48,781 nt of DNA from an uncultured Acidimicrobiales bacterium (GTDB taxonomy: Bacteria; Actinomycetota; Acidimicrobiia; Acidimicrobiales; SHLQ01). The notes beneath the pieces were generated by a model. The model was not told where the DNA came from. It worked only from the letters and a program-made list of their open reading frames with translations, and did no database searches. Both the position numbers and the translations under genes were made by a program. Each line of letters starts with the position of its first letter. Positions within the stretch are counted from its first letter, which is position 1. The stretch covers positions 1 to 48,781 of the forward strand of contig CAJQNJ010000109.1 in the NCBI GenBank assembly GCA_905479685.1, in the 5' to 3' direction. Shown in pieces: positions 40,815-48,662 of the stretch.

Positions 40815-41348
40815 TCAGCTTTCTTGCATCGGCGTTTCGCCAGGCATCGCATTCGTGACGATCACCGACGGACCGTCTGCGGTGGCGTTGTGGCGCAGCG
40901 CGAGTTCGCCCGACATGTCCGGAATCGTGTCGGGCATTTGGTCGAACGCGAACCAGCCAACCTCGAGAATCTCCGAGGCTTGAGCATGGAGCGCATCGGG
41001 GTCGGACCCCGGGGCTGGCTCGGCGTTGAAGATGAAGTTGACCCGTTGCAGGTTCGTCTCCACCAAGACCAACGGTTCGCTCGTCAGAACGATCGACAGG
41101 CCAGTTTCTTCCAACGTCTCTCGAACCACCGCGTCGGCAGGCGACTCGCCCGCATCCATAAGCCCACCGGGCATGCCCCAACGCCACCGGTAGGCCGCTT
41201 TCACCAGCAGAATACGTCCGTCCTCGCGGATGATTCTCGCCTGAGCTCCGAGCGTGTAGCTCGGACTGACCACCCGAACGGCGCGCTGACGAACCGGCTC
41301 AGGCAGTGCTCGAAACAACCGCATGACTGGGCGGGGGAGGGCGGTCAT
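40815..41348 (-). CDS. NUDIX hydrolase
   Basis: 177 residues. Complete Nudix box in residues about 61-83: GGLMDAGESPADAVVRETLE followed by ETGL, fitting G-x5-E-x7-R-E-U-x-E-E-x-G-U with both catalytic Glu. It is preceded by WRWGMPGG. The N-terminal helix (MRLFRALPEPVRQRAVRVV) and longer C-terminus are typical of ADP-ribose/NTP-type members, but substrate cannot be fixed. The gene lies 36 nt upstream of the tRNA-Val on the same strand. Confidence 0.85.
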   Translation of the reverse strand: MTALPRPVMRLFRALPEPVRQRAVRVVSPSYTLGAQARIIREDGRILLVKAAYRWRWGMPGGLMDAGESPADAVVRETLEETGLSIVLTSEPLVLVETNLQRVNFIFNAEPAPGSDPDALHAQASEILEVGWFAFDQMPDTIPDMSGELALRHNATADGPSVIVTNAMPGETPMQES

Positions 41349-41417
41349 CCCTTCACGGTACGACCTCGTGGTGCAGTCGAGGCGGACGATGCGACGAGAT
41401 GGCTCTTGATCAAACGT

Positions 41418-41918
41418 TCACAAAAGTAGGAGCAGAAGTACGAGACCAGCTGCCAGCATCGATGCGGTAACTGCAGCGAGAAGGGCGCCGGTGATCGCTC
41501 GGCGACGCAGACGCACATCGTCTTCGAACACGGCCAGATCGGCCGTGGACGCCGAGAAGCTCAATACTGCTGACGATGTTGCCGGGGCGACTCGCCGATG
41601 GCGAGGTTGCTCGATGTTCCCAGGGTAGGTCAAGGTCGCGTTCGGCTCGTCATTCAGAGAGTGAAGCGGTGGGATCGTTGTTGGCGATTTCAGTTTTGGG
41701 CTCGGGCTCCCAGTCAGCCCCACGGAAGCCGAATCGGACTCATGGAGCGGGGGTTCGAGGTCTGCATCCGAGATCGCCGGTTCGCACCAGGAGCCATCTG
41801 GATCGCGAACCCACCCAGGCAGGGGAGGACTCGATTCGGGCCACTCCTCCGGAGGATTCCACTGACCTTCCAGGTCCATCCACCAGCCGGGCCCCCGGCG
41901 CAATTCATTTGTCGACAT
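41418..41918 (-). CDS. Tail-anchored protein with GWW-type N-terminal motifs
   Basis: 166 residues. Two similar motifs at the N-terminus, GWWMDLEGQWNPP (11-23) and GWVRDPDGSWCEP (35-47), are of the DUF2510-like kind common in Acidimicrobiia membrane proteins. A disordered Ser/Pro-rich middle follows. The C-terminus is one hydrophobic helix (about 142-166) ending LLLLLL with Arg residues before it, so the protein is tail-anchored with the motifs in the cytoplasm. Function unknown. It precedes the NUDIX gene (69 nt) on the minus strand. Confidence 0.6.
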   Translation of the reverse strand: MSTNELRRGPGWWMDLEGQWNPPEEWPESSPPLPGWVRDPDGSWCEPAISDADLEPPLHESDSASVGLTGSPSPKLKSPTTIPPLHSLNDEPNATLTYPGNIEQPRHRRVAPATSSAVLSFSASTADLAVFEDDVRLRRRAITGALLAAVTASMLAAGLVLLLLLL

Positions 41919-42000
41919 GTGCTTTGGGCTGGCTCCTCAAGAGCTGTTGTCGTTTTCTGGACAAACGGTAGTCACGATAACGCCTCAGGTAAAACGACCT

Positions 42001-42996
42001 TCAACCTTCTATCAGGTAGCTATCTGCAATTGCGCCGTTGGGGTCGAGTAAAAAGACCGTGTCACCGTCGTTGTTCCAGACTGGCGGCTCCGGATCGCAC
42101 CAGAACAGCTCCATCGGAGTGCTCTCGACTTCGTCGATTCCGCATCCGGTGAATATTCGAATCGAAGATCCAGCTTCGAGCGTCACACCTGGAATATCGA
42201 ACCGATGCCGGGTCGACTCGTCGCGCAACATCCAGCCCGTGAAGTCGATCGCTGAACTGCCCGCGTTCTCGATGAGGACCCACTCTCCGTTTGGATTCTC
42301 ACGGTCATCGCCTGGAGCGTCTTCTTGTACGTCGATGATCTCGACCTCAGCGGCCGTTGGCGTTCCGCAGGCATCCGCGGCCCACAAACCGACGCCGGAG
42401 CCCGACGCGATGCGCTCGGCGGCTTCGAATTCTTCTTCGAAGCCGTGGTCAGATTGTGCCCGAGCGACAACATGGCCAGATTCAATGAGCGACAGGTTGA
42501 CGAACGTTCCGTTCGCCATGAGGAATCCGAGTTGGCGCCCAAATTGATCGGTCTCGCCTGGCCAAGGGTGAAGTGTGACCGGTCCAGTCGCCAGGAGCGC
42601 GCGAAGCTCGTCCCCAGCTGCGTCGCCGAAGCAATCATCTCGTTCGGGAGCATTGATACCGAGAAGGCGAATCTCGAGCGCGGTCTCGGCGCTGTCGGCA
42701 CGCAGACTGTCGCCGTCTGAAACGAATCGAACGGCGATGTCGAGCCCTTCATCCTCCGGTCCGATTTCAGTAGATCGATGACGAGATGTGTCGCCGTTGT
42801 CGGCTATTGAGGTCGACTCGCTTTCGCGATCCAAGCTTGTACATGCGACACCTGTCACGGCGATCATCAGAAGTGCAATGAAATGGGCAACAATCGTTGA
42901 TTTTCGTTGCAACTCGGTGCCTGACGTCACATTCACCCGCACCACATTGCACAGGATGTTCCAAATATAATGATCCAAGGAGCGATGCATAGACAT
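42001..42996 (-). CDS. Thermonuclease-like plus lamin-tail-domain lipoprotein
   Basis: 331 residues from ATG 42996 (start uncertain; 42990 and later GTGs are possible). Hydrophobic IVAHFIALLMIAVTGVAC gives a lipobox (Cys about 52). A staphylococcal-nuclease-like domain (about 95-225) has VRFVSDGDSL, IRLLGINAPE with Arg and Glu of the active site, and FGRQLGFLM with the second Arg. The Ca-binding Asp of IDxPE is Asn here. A lamin-tail domain (about 235-330) has GEWVLIENAGSSAIDFTGW and DGDTVFLLDP. It is probably a surface nuclease or DNA-binding protein. Divergent from the PBP gene. Confidence 0.75.
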   Translation of the reverse strand: MSMHRSLDHYIWNILCNVVRVNVTSGTELQRKSTIVAHFIALLMIAVTGVACTSLDRESESTSIADNGDTSRHRSTEIGPEDEGLDIAVRFVSDGDSLRADSAETALEIRLLGINAPERDDCFGDAAGDELRALLATGPVTLHPWPGETDQFGRQLGFLMANGTFVNLSLIESGHVVARAQSDHGFEEEFEAAERIASGSGVGLWAADACGTPTAAEVEIIDVQEDAPGDDRENPNGEWVLIENAGSSAIDFTGWMLRDESTRHRFDIPGVTLEAGSSIRIFTGCGIDEVESTPMELFWCDPEPPVWNNDGDTVFLLDPNGAIADSYLIEG

Positions 42997-43036
42997 TGCT
43001 CGCTGTGAGTTCTTTCCCCCAAGAATCACGGCTCTC

Positions 43037-43076
43037 GAAGAACCTCGCCTTACCCCCCCGTACGGCGAGGTTCTTC
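43037..43076 (+). terminator. Perfect 13-bp terminator-like hairpin in divergent region
   Basis: GAAGAACCTCGCC (43037-43049), a 14-nt loop with seven C, then GGCGAGGTTCTTC (43064-43076) and CATTTTTC. The stem plus T-run is a textbook intrinsic terminator on the plus strand. It lies between divergent starts at 42996 and 43207, where no plus-strand gene ends. It may be an attenuator in the leader of the PBP gene or the end of a small or antisense RNA. Confidence 0.6.
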
Positions 43077-43206
43077 CATTTTTCCCACTCTGCTGCCGGC
43101 AATCGCACATTCGCCTTCGGCTCGTGGAGCGACTACGGAGGTTTGGCAGATTTCACGCGGAAGGCGGGAGGGTTCATCGAGGTTTGCTGACACCGCCACG
43201 GAGCTC

Positions 43207-45645
43207 GTGGCCACTAACCTCGGTGCCGTGCGTCTTGTCCTGCGGTCACTCTTCAGCGTCGTGCAGCTTGTCGCCGCTGTTGCGTTCGGTGGAGCGGCTC
43301 TGGCGTTCACCCTCGCAGCGCTCGCGCCGCCCCTGGCGGACATCTGGGGAGCGAGAAGCACCGCGTCTGAAGAAATCGATTTGTCCATTCTCGAGCAGAC
43401 CACGGTTGTCTACGACACAAATGGCGACCTGATCGCTGAGCTACGGGCCGAGATCGATCGTGAGTACCTGCCGCTCAATGAGATGTCTCCGGAGATCATT
43501 GCTGCGGTGTTGTCTGTCGAGGACGATCGCTTCTATGAGCACAAGGGGGTCAACGTCGCAGCGATCACGCGCGCGGCGGTGACGAACGTTTCTGCGGGTG
43601 GCATCGAGCAGGGCGGTTCGACCATCACCCAACAGCTCGTGAAGCTTGGCGTTGTCGGCGACGCGCAGGTGCTCGAGCGCAAGATCCCTGAAGCTGCGAT
43701 CGCGATGCGACTCGAAGAGCAGATGACCAAAGACGAGATCCTCGAGCGATACCTCAACGCCGTCTACTTCGGCGGTGGTGCCTATGGTGTGCAAGCGGCC
43801 GCCGAGCTCTACTTCAACAAGAACGCCGATGCGCTCAACTACGGAGAGTCGGCATTGCTCGCTGGCATCATCTCCAACCCGAGCCTGTACGACCCGGTGT
43901 ATCGACCGACGAACGCGTTGAATCGTCGGAGTACGGCGCTTGGGCGGCTGGTCGATGAGGGTTTCATCAACGAAAAGCAACGTGAATTCTGGGAGATCAG
44001 CGAGCTTCCTCGATACCGCCAGAACGATGGGGATGGTTACCTCGACACGTACTTCGTCGAAGAGGTGAAACGACGCTTGCTCGATGACCCACGCTTGGGC
44101 GAGACACGAGCCGACCGGATCAACAGCGTGTTTCAAGGTGGGCTCGAGGTGCACACCACCTTCGACCCGGTTGCTCAGGCGCTCGCCGAGAACGCAGTGG
44201 CCGCAGAGTTCGATACAGACAACAATCTGGGAATCATTGTCGGCTTGGTGTCGGTCGAGCCAGGGACCGGTGCAATCCGAGCAATGGTCGGCGGACCGGG
44301 GTTCGACAAGTTCGAGTTCAACGTCACCACGCAGAAAGGTCGACCGACCGGTTCGTCGTTCAAACCATTCGTGCTCGCAGCGGCGTTCGAGAGTGGCGGC
44401 TTGATTCCTGCCGACAGCATCAACGCAACGTCGCCGTGTGAGTTCGACAACGCGGGTGGATATCCGAATCCGTACAAAGCCGGCGATTACAACGGCAGCA
44501 GACGTAGTGGTGCGTTGTCGATCCAGGACCACACACTCCGGAGTACCAACTGCGGATTCCTTCGTCTGAGCCAGATCGTGGGGCTCAACAACGTTGTCGA
44601 CACAACACACGCTCTCGGTGTCACTTCAGACATCGGCCCAGTGCTCGCGCTTCCGTTGGGTGTGTACGACATCACGCCGCTTGACATGGCCAACTCGTAT
44701 GCAACGATCGCGAACGATGGCATCCGAGTCGATCCCCACGTCATCACCCGGGTCACCCAGGGAGGGCAGACGATCATGGAGCATGATCTCAAGCCGTTCC
44801 GGGCCGTGCGCCCACAGACCGCTCGCCTCGTGACCGACCTGCTCGAGAAGAACGTCAACTGCAGCGCAGGTGCGTGTACGGGGCGCCGTGCTCGGCTCGC
44901 AGAACACCCAGCTGCGGGCAAGACCGGTACCGGCCAGTCCAACTACGATGCATGGTTCGTCGGGTACACGGCTCAGCTCGCGACGGCGGTCTGGGTCGGT
45001 GGCCAAGAGGGCCAGATCGCCATGCGCTACGACCGCAGAAACCCTGACCATGTTGCGGCCGATTACGAACGAACACTCGGGGACTTCGCATACTCCGGTG
45101 TCACAGGCGGCTCGATCCCGGCGATGATTTGGGGTCGTTTCATGAACGACTACATGGCTGGTCTGCCGGTGATCGACTTCCTCGACCCCGAGTCGGGGCG
45201 CCGTGGTGAGCGTCTTCAGGTCGACAAGGACCTCGAACAACCAGAGATCGTCCGTGTCAGCCCGTGCGGGGGCGAGAATGCCGAGGTTGATCAAGACGGC
45301 GACGGAGATATCGACTGGTGCCGGAATCTCGGTGGTATCGACATCGATGAAGAACTGGGATGCCCCGGCCTTTTGGTTGCCGTTGATCAGGATGGTGATG
45401 GCGTGAAAGAACGCTGCATCGCCCGGATTCGTCCCGAGGATGCAATCGATCCGAATACGACGACCACGACGGTGGATGGTGAGACCACAGTGGCCCCAAC
45501 AACGACTCCGGGTGACACCACAGTGGCACCCTCGACGACGGCTGCACCGGCGACGACAGTTGCACCTTCGACAACGACGGCTGCACCAACCACGACAGCT
45601 GCGCCGACGACGACAGCTGCACCCGCCACAACTGTCGCCCCGTAG
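43207..45645 (+). CDS. Class A penicillin-binding protein (transglycosylase/transpeptidase)
   Basis: 812 residues from GTG 43207. It makes and cross-links peptidoglycan. There is a short cytoplasmic start and one membrane helix (about 12-40). The GT51 glycosyltransferase domain has catalytic E105 in VEDDRFYEHKG and GGSTITQQLVK. The transpeptidase domain has S383-x2-K386 (GSSFKPF), S446-x-N448 (STNCG) and K572-T-G (GKTGTGQSN). After about 690 come two DQDGDG sites (695-700 and 727-732), each followed by a Cys, and a Thr/Ala/Pro tail from 750. The C-terminus thus has EF-hand-like calcium loops and a wall-spanning linker, which is uncommon in PBPs. Confidence 0.92.
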   Translation: MATNLGAVRLVLRSLFSVVQLVAAVAFGGAALAFTLAALAPPLADIWGARSTASEEIDLSILEQTTVVYDTNGDLIAELRAEIDREYLPLNEMSPEIIAAVLSVEDDRFYEHKGVNVAAITRAAVTNVSAGGIEQGGSTITQQLVKLGVVGDAQVLERKIPEAAIAMRLEEQMTKDEILERYLNAVYFGGGAYGVQAAAELYFNKNADALNYGESALLAGIISNPSLYDPVYRPTNALNRRSTALGRLVDEGFINEKQREFWEISELPRYRQNDGDGYLDTYFVEEVKRRLLDDPRLGETRADRINSVFQGGLEVHTTFDPVAQALAENAVAAEFDTDNNLGIIVGLVSVEPGTGAIRAMVGGPGFDKFEFNVTTQKGRPTGSSFKPFVLAAAFESGGLIPADSINATSPCEFDNAGGYPNPYKAGDYNGSRRSGALSIQDHTLRSTNCGFLRLSQIVGLNNVVDTTHALGVTSDIGPVLALPLGVYDITPLDMANSYATIANDGIRVDPHVITRVTQGGQTIMEHDLKPFRAVRPQTARLVTDLLEKNVNCSAGACTGRRARLAEHPAAGKTGTGQSNYDAWFVGYTAQLATAVWVGGQEGQIAMRYDRRNPDHVAADYERTLGDFAYSGVTGGSIPAMIWGRFMNDYMAGLPVIDFLDPESGRRGERLQVDKDLEQPEIVRVSPCGGENAEVDQDGDGDIDWCRNLGGIDIDEELGCPGLLVAVDQDGDGVKERCIARIRPEDAIDPNTTTTTVDGETTVAPTTTPGDTTVAPSTTAAPATTVAPSTTTAAPTTTAAPTTTAAPATTVAP
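45526..45642 (+). repeat. Thr-Ala-Pro-coding tandem repeat in PBP tail
   Basis: Imperfect units such as GCACCGACGACGACAGCTGC encode repeated APTTT/APATTV blocks at the C-terminus of the PBP. Such repeats may vary in number between strains. Confidence 0.6.
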
Positions 45646-45700
45646 GGCCAAGTGCCACTTCGGTCGGTAGCGTACGGGCAGGCTCGATCCAAGGGGACCA

Positions 45701-46420
45701 ATGTCGGAACTGCAAGCGCTGCTCGACGTCCAACGACTCGACAACACACTCGACCAGCTCCGGTTCAAACACGACAATCTTGCCGAACGAGCAGCGATCG
45801 TCGAGACCAGGGCACAGCTCTCCAGTTTGAACGCCGCGGCTTCGGAGGCCGAAGGACAACGGGACGTGCTCCGTCGTAAGGAGCGCGATCTCGAGGCACA
45901 GTCGAACGACCTCTCCGAGAAGGCCGATGTGTTCGACGGCAAGCTCTACGGCGGAGCCGTGACGAGCCCGAAGGAGGCCACTGCGATGACCGAAGAAATC
46001 GCGAGTCTCCGAGCCAGAGTGTCGGATCTCGAAGATCAGGCACTGGAACTACTCGTCGAGATCGAACCACTCGATGAGGCGCTGGTCGAAACGGAGGCCC
46101 AGCGGGGTGTCTTCGAAGCCAAGATCGCAGAACTCGAGGCTGATCTGTCGTCGAAGGCGGCGCAGCTCGACGCAGAGATCGCGAGCACCACGACGCAGCG
46201 AGAGGAAGCTGCGTCGCCGGTCCCAGATGATCTTCTCGAGCAGTACCGCAGGCTTCGGATCACCTACGGACCGCGAGCGATCGTCGAGTTCGATCCGAAC
46301 AAGGACGGTGGTTGTCCCGTCGCCATGTCGGCGGTCGAGCTCGACCGGTGGAAACACCTTCCTGCAGGAACGCTGGAGAATTGTGTCGACTGCGGCCGGC
46401 TCGTGGCCAAGCTCGTCTGA
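45701..46420 (+). CDS. Coiled-coil zinc-ribbon protein (DUF164/CT398-like)
   Basis: 239 residues. Residues 1-175 are a long helical coiled coil rich in Leu, Glu and Arg (SELQALLDVQRLDNTLDQL start, typical of this family). A C-terminal zinc-ribbon module follows: GGCPVAMSAVELDRWKHLP and ENCVDCGRLV. The family normally has CxxC in both halves; here the first half has only one Cys (GGCPVAM), so three Cys are visible and a Zn site would be incomplete. The role may be RNA or secretion related; the family is poorly understood. It lies 55 nt after the PBP gene and 12 nt before the next gene. Confidence 0.75.
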   Translation: MSELQALLDVQRLDNTLDQLRFKHDNLAERAAIVETRAQLSSLNAAASEAEGQRDVLRRKERDLEAQSNDLSEKADVFDGKLYGGAVTSPKEATAMTEEIASLRARVSDLEDQALELLVEIEPLDEALVETEAQRGVFEAKIAELEADLSSKAAQLDAEIASTTTQREEAASPVPDDLLEQYRRLRITYGPRAIVEFDPNKDGGCPVAMSAVELDRWKHLPAGTLENCVDCGRLVAKLV

Positions 46421-46432
46421 CGGAATCGCTCC

Positions 46433-46921
46433 GTGTTCTTCTGGTTTCTTGGGCTCTCGTTTGCTGCGGTCCTCGTCGTGTTCTCGTCGCCCGCTCTTGA
46501 TTATCGACTGGTCATGTGTGGCGCAGTGCTTCCGATCGTCGAAGGGTTCATAGCCGGACCGTGGGTCCTGCACACACTTCTTGCCCCCGTCGTTCTCATG
46601 ACTGCGGTGATGCTCTCCACACAGAGACGACGGCTGGCGCGAAGGCAGTGGCTCGGCCTTCCGATCGGGCTCTTCATGCATCTCGTTCTCGACGGTTCAT
46701 GGACCGACGCTGATGTCTTTTGGTGGCCCTTCCTCGGTGCTGGCGACGTCTTGGGTGGATCGGTCGTGAATGAGTTCGAGCGCTCCATCGCAGTTGTCGT
46801 TGGTATGGAGGTCATCGGGCTTGCGGTCCTCCTGTTCTTTGTCGAGCGGCTCGACCTTCGGGGCGAGGGCCGTGACCTCTTCATCTCGAGGGGCCAGATT
46901 CTTCGGAGTCGGATGGAATGA
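46433..46921 (+). CDS. Integral membrane protein (DUF457/YdjM-like metal-dependent hydrolase type)
   Basis: 162 residues from GTG 46433, 12 nt after the coiled-coil gene. Four to five hydrophobic segments. His residues in GPWVLHTLLAP and LFMHLVLDGSWTDADVFWWPF, followed by a Trp-Pro-Phe motif, resemble the YdjM/DUF457 family of predicted membrane-bound metal hydrolases. A charged C-terminus lies in the cytoplasm. Function unknown; assignment tentative. Confidence 0.6.
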   Translation: MFFWFLGLSFAAVLVVFSSPALDYRLVMCGAVLPIVEGFIAGPWVLHTLLAPVVLMTAVMLSTQRRRLARRQWLGLPIGLFMHLVLDGSWTDADVFWWPFLGAGDVLGGSVVNEFERSIAVVVGMEVIGLAVLLFFVERLDLRGEGRDLFISRGQILRSRME

Positions 46922-47018
46922 GGCGAAGTGGCCACTGCTGTGGTGACGTTGCCCGAAGGTGGAAAAATGCTGGAATGGCAGCTTCGAACCACTAGTCGTA
47001 GGGCCCAAAAGCGCAAAC

Positions 47019-47045
47019 CCCGGTGTCGCAGATGCGCGCACCGGG
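47019..47045. terminator. Hairpin between convergent genes
   Basis: CCCGGTG (47019-47025) and CACCGGG (47039-47045) form a 7-bp stem with a 13-nt loop, 98 nt after the membrane-protein stop and 24 nt before the end of hsp20. Likely bidirectional terminator; no T-run. Confidence 0.4.
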
Positions 47046-47068
47046 TGTCATGCGGGAGTGGCCTGAAC

Positions 47069-47482
47069 TTATGCGGCTTCGGAGGCCGCGTCGATCGCCG
47101 CGGCAGATCCGGTGCCGACACCAACTTCCACCTTGCGTGGCTTGGCGGATTCGGCCACAGGAATCGTCACGGTGAGCACACCGAACTCGTACTCGGCCGA
47201 AAGGCGTTCTGCGTCGAGTTGCTCGCCGAGTTGGAACGTCTGGGTTGCAGCGAATGCGCGTCGACGGCTCGTCACGAGCTGAGAATTCTCGGGCACATCG
47301 ATCGGGCGCTTTGCGTCGAGTCGAAGGCTTCGACCATCGACCGTGAGATCGACGGTTGCCGGGTCGATTCCCGGAATGTCGATGTGAACGGCCACACCGT
47401 CTTCTGAACGGACGACGTCGTAGTCGAGGGACCGGGCCGTGCTCGAGAGGTCACGGAGTGGGTCATAATTGGTGAACAGCAT
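47069..47482 (-). CDS. Small heat-shock protein Hsp20
   Basis: 137 residues from ATG 47482, with GGAGG 7 nt upstream. Alpha-crystallin domain: VHIDIPGIDPATVDLTVDGRSL, then RRAFAATQTFQLGEQLDAERL and the motif EFGVLTVTIPVAE, which matches A-x3-G-x-L-x-(V/I)-x-(V/I)-P. The protein binds unfolding proteins without ATP. A HAIR operator lies 31 nt upstream, so it is very likely repressed by HspR and induced by heat. Stand-alone gene. Confidence 0.9.
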   Translation of the reverse strand: MLFTNYDPLRDLSSTARSLDYDVVRSEDGVAVHIDIPGIDPATVDLTVDGRSLRLDAKRPIDVPENSQLVTSRRRAFAATQTFQLGEQLDAERLSAEYEFGVLTVTIPVAESAKPRKVEVGVGTGSAAAIDAASEAA

Positions 47483-47512
47483 GGGTTTCCTCCACGGTGG
47501 ATGTACGTGCAA

Positions 47513-47533
47513 CTTGAGTGGATGTCACTCAGC
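47513..47533 (-). promoter_or_regulatory. HAIR operator (HspR binding site)
   Basis: CTTGAGT (47513-47519), 7 nt, ACTCAGC (47527-47533) matches the HspR consensus CTTGAGT-N7-ACTCAAG in 12 of 14 positions. It lies 31 nt before the hsp20 start. In actinobacteria HspR represses dnaK, clpB and hsp20 through this site. Confidence 0.8.
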
Positions 47534-47588
47534 TTTCTACAACGTTCATCGCGCAGGTTCATTCCCCCATTTTGAGAAATTTTCTTGG

Positions 47589-48569
47589 CTACACGGCCCC
47601 TCGGACCGTCGCCTTGACCTCATCGAAGTAGAAGGTTGCGAGTCGCTCGTGGAACTCGGGAGTGAGTCCGTGAAGTTCGCTCGCTGATGCGTTCTCGGCA
47701 ACCTGACTCGGTCTGCTCACGCCAGCGATGATCGTGCTGACCGCTGGCTGATCGAGAATCCATCGAAGCGCCATCTGTACCATCGACATACCCTCGGGCC
47801 GGAGGCCATCCAAGGTCTCTGCAAAGCCAACGGCGGTTTGGAACGGAACCCCCGAGAACGTCTCGCCAACGCTGAAGAAGGCGCCGTCGGCGTTGTAGTT
47901 TCGATGGTCCTGTTCGTCGAAGGAATGCGTGCGCGACATCTTGCCCGACAGCACGCCACTCGCGAGTGGAAGTCGCACGATGATGCCCACATTGTTCTCG
48001 ACGACTGCAGGAAAGAGCTCGGCGATGTGGTCCTGTCGAAAGATGTTGAAGATCACCTGGAGCGACACGAGCTTCGGGTGCGACATTGCCAGATATGCCT
48101 CTTCGATGGTTTCGACGCTGGCACCGAAATGTCTGATCAGGCCGGCGTCCTGGAAGTCCTCCATCCAGCCGAGAATGTCGCCCGCTCGCAGCACCTCTGT
48201 TGGAACACAGTGCAACTGTGCGAGATCGAGCGCATCAACGCCGAGCCGACGGGCCGACCCTTCGAGACTCGTGCGCACAAGGTCTTTCGTGTACCCGTCC
48301 GGGTAGAGGTCACCGTTTCGCCCAACTTTGGTCACGATTGTTCGGTCGCCGGGATTGTTGGCGACGTACTTCCCGATTCGTTCCTCGCTCAACCCTGCCC
48401 CGTACACATCAGCGGTGTCCCAGAAGTCAATGCCGGCCGCATCGGCCGCGGCGAGGATGTCGTTCGCTCGGGCATCCTCGATCGGCCCGAAGTCTCCGCC
48501 CAGCTGCCAGCAACCGAGGCCGATTTCCGATACCGAGAAGGGTGATGATCCAAGAGTTCGATGCTGCAT
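47589..48569 (-). CDS. Aldo/keto reductase
   Basis: 326 residues. Catalytic tetrad visible: D51 and Y56 in FWDTADVYGAGLSEE, K81 in IVTKVGR and H120 in LAQLHC. NADPH-binding end motif TIIAGVSRPSQVAEN near residue 285. Length and pattern match the AKR5/AKR11-like bacterial group. Substrate likely an aldehyde or ketone; not determinable. It is transcribed on the minus strand toward hsp20, from its own promoter at the right. Confidence 0.85.
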   Translation of the reverse strand: MQHRTLGSSPFSVSEIGLGCWQLGGDFGPIEDARANDILAAADAAGIDFWDTADVYGAGLSEERIGKYVANNPGDRTIVTKVGRNGDLYPDGYTKDLVRTSLEGSARRLGVDALDLAQLHCVPTEVLRAGDILGWMEDFQDAGLIRHFGASVETIEEAYLAMSHPKLVSLQVIFNIFRQDHIAELFPAVVENNVGIIVRLPLASGVLSGKMSRTHSFDEQDHRNYNADGAFFSVGETFSGVPFQTAVGFAETLDGLRPEGMSMVQMALRWILDQPAVSTIIAGVSRPSQVAENASASELHGLTPEFHERLATFYFDEVKATVRGAV

Positions 48570-48662
48570 GTGTCGACGCTACTGGTCTACGACAGCGCAC
48601 CGCTGCCCTGGCTGCTGAACAAGCCGGAATCTCGAGTCTGATCGATCGGTTGCCCCATAGCG

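Noticed and set aside
45526-45642. Short tandem repeats suggesting a CRISPR array
   Set aside because: Units are contiguous codon repeats in frame with the PBP tail; no spacers.
43441-45942. Two long minus-strand frames (389 and 438 codons)
   Set aside because: Antisense to the PBP and coiled-coil genes; Arg/Ser-rich composition and no ribosome sites.
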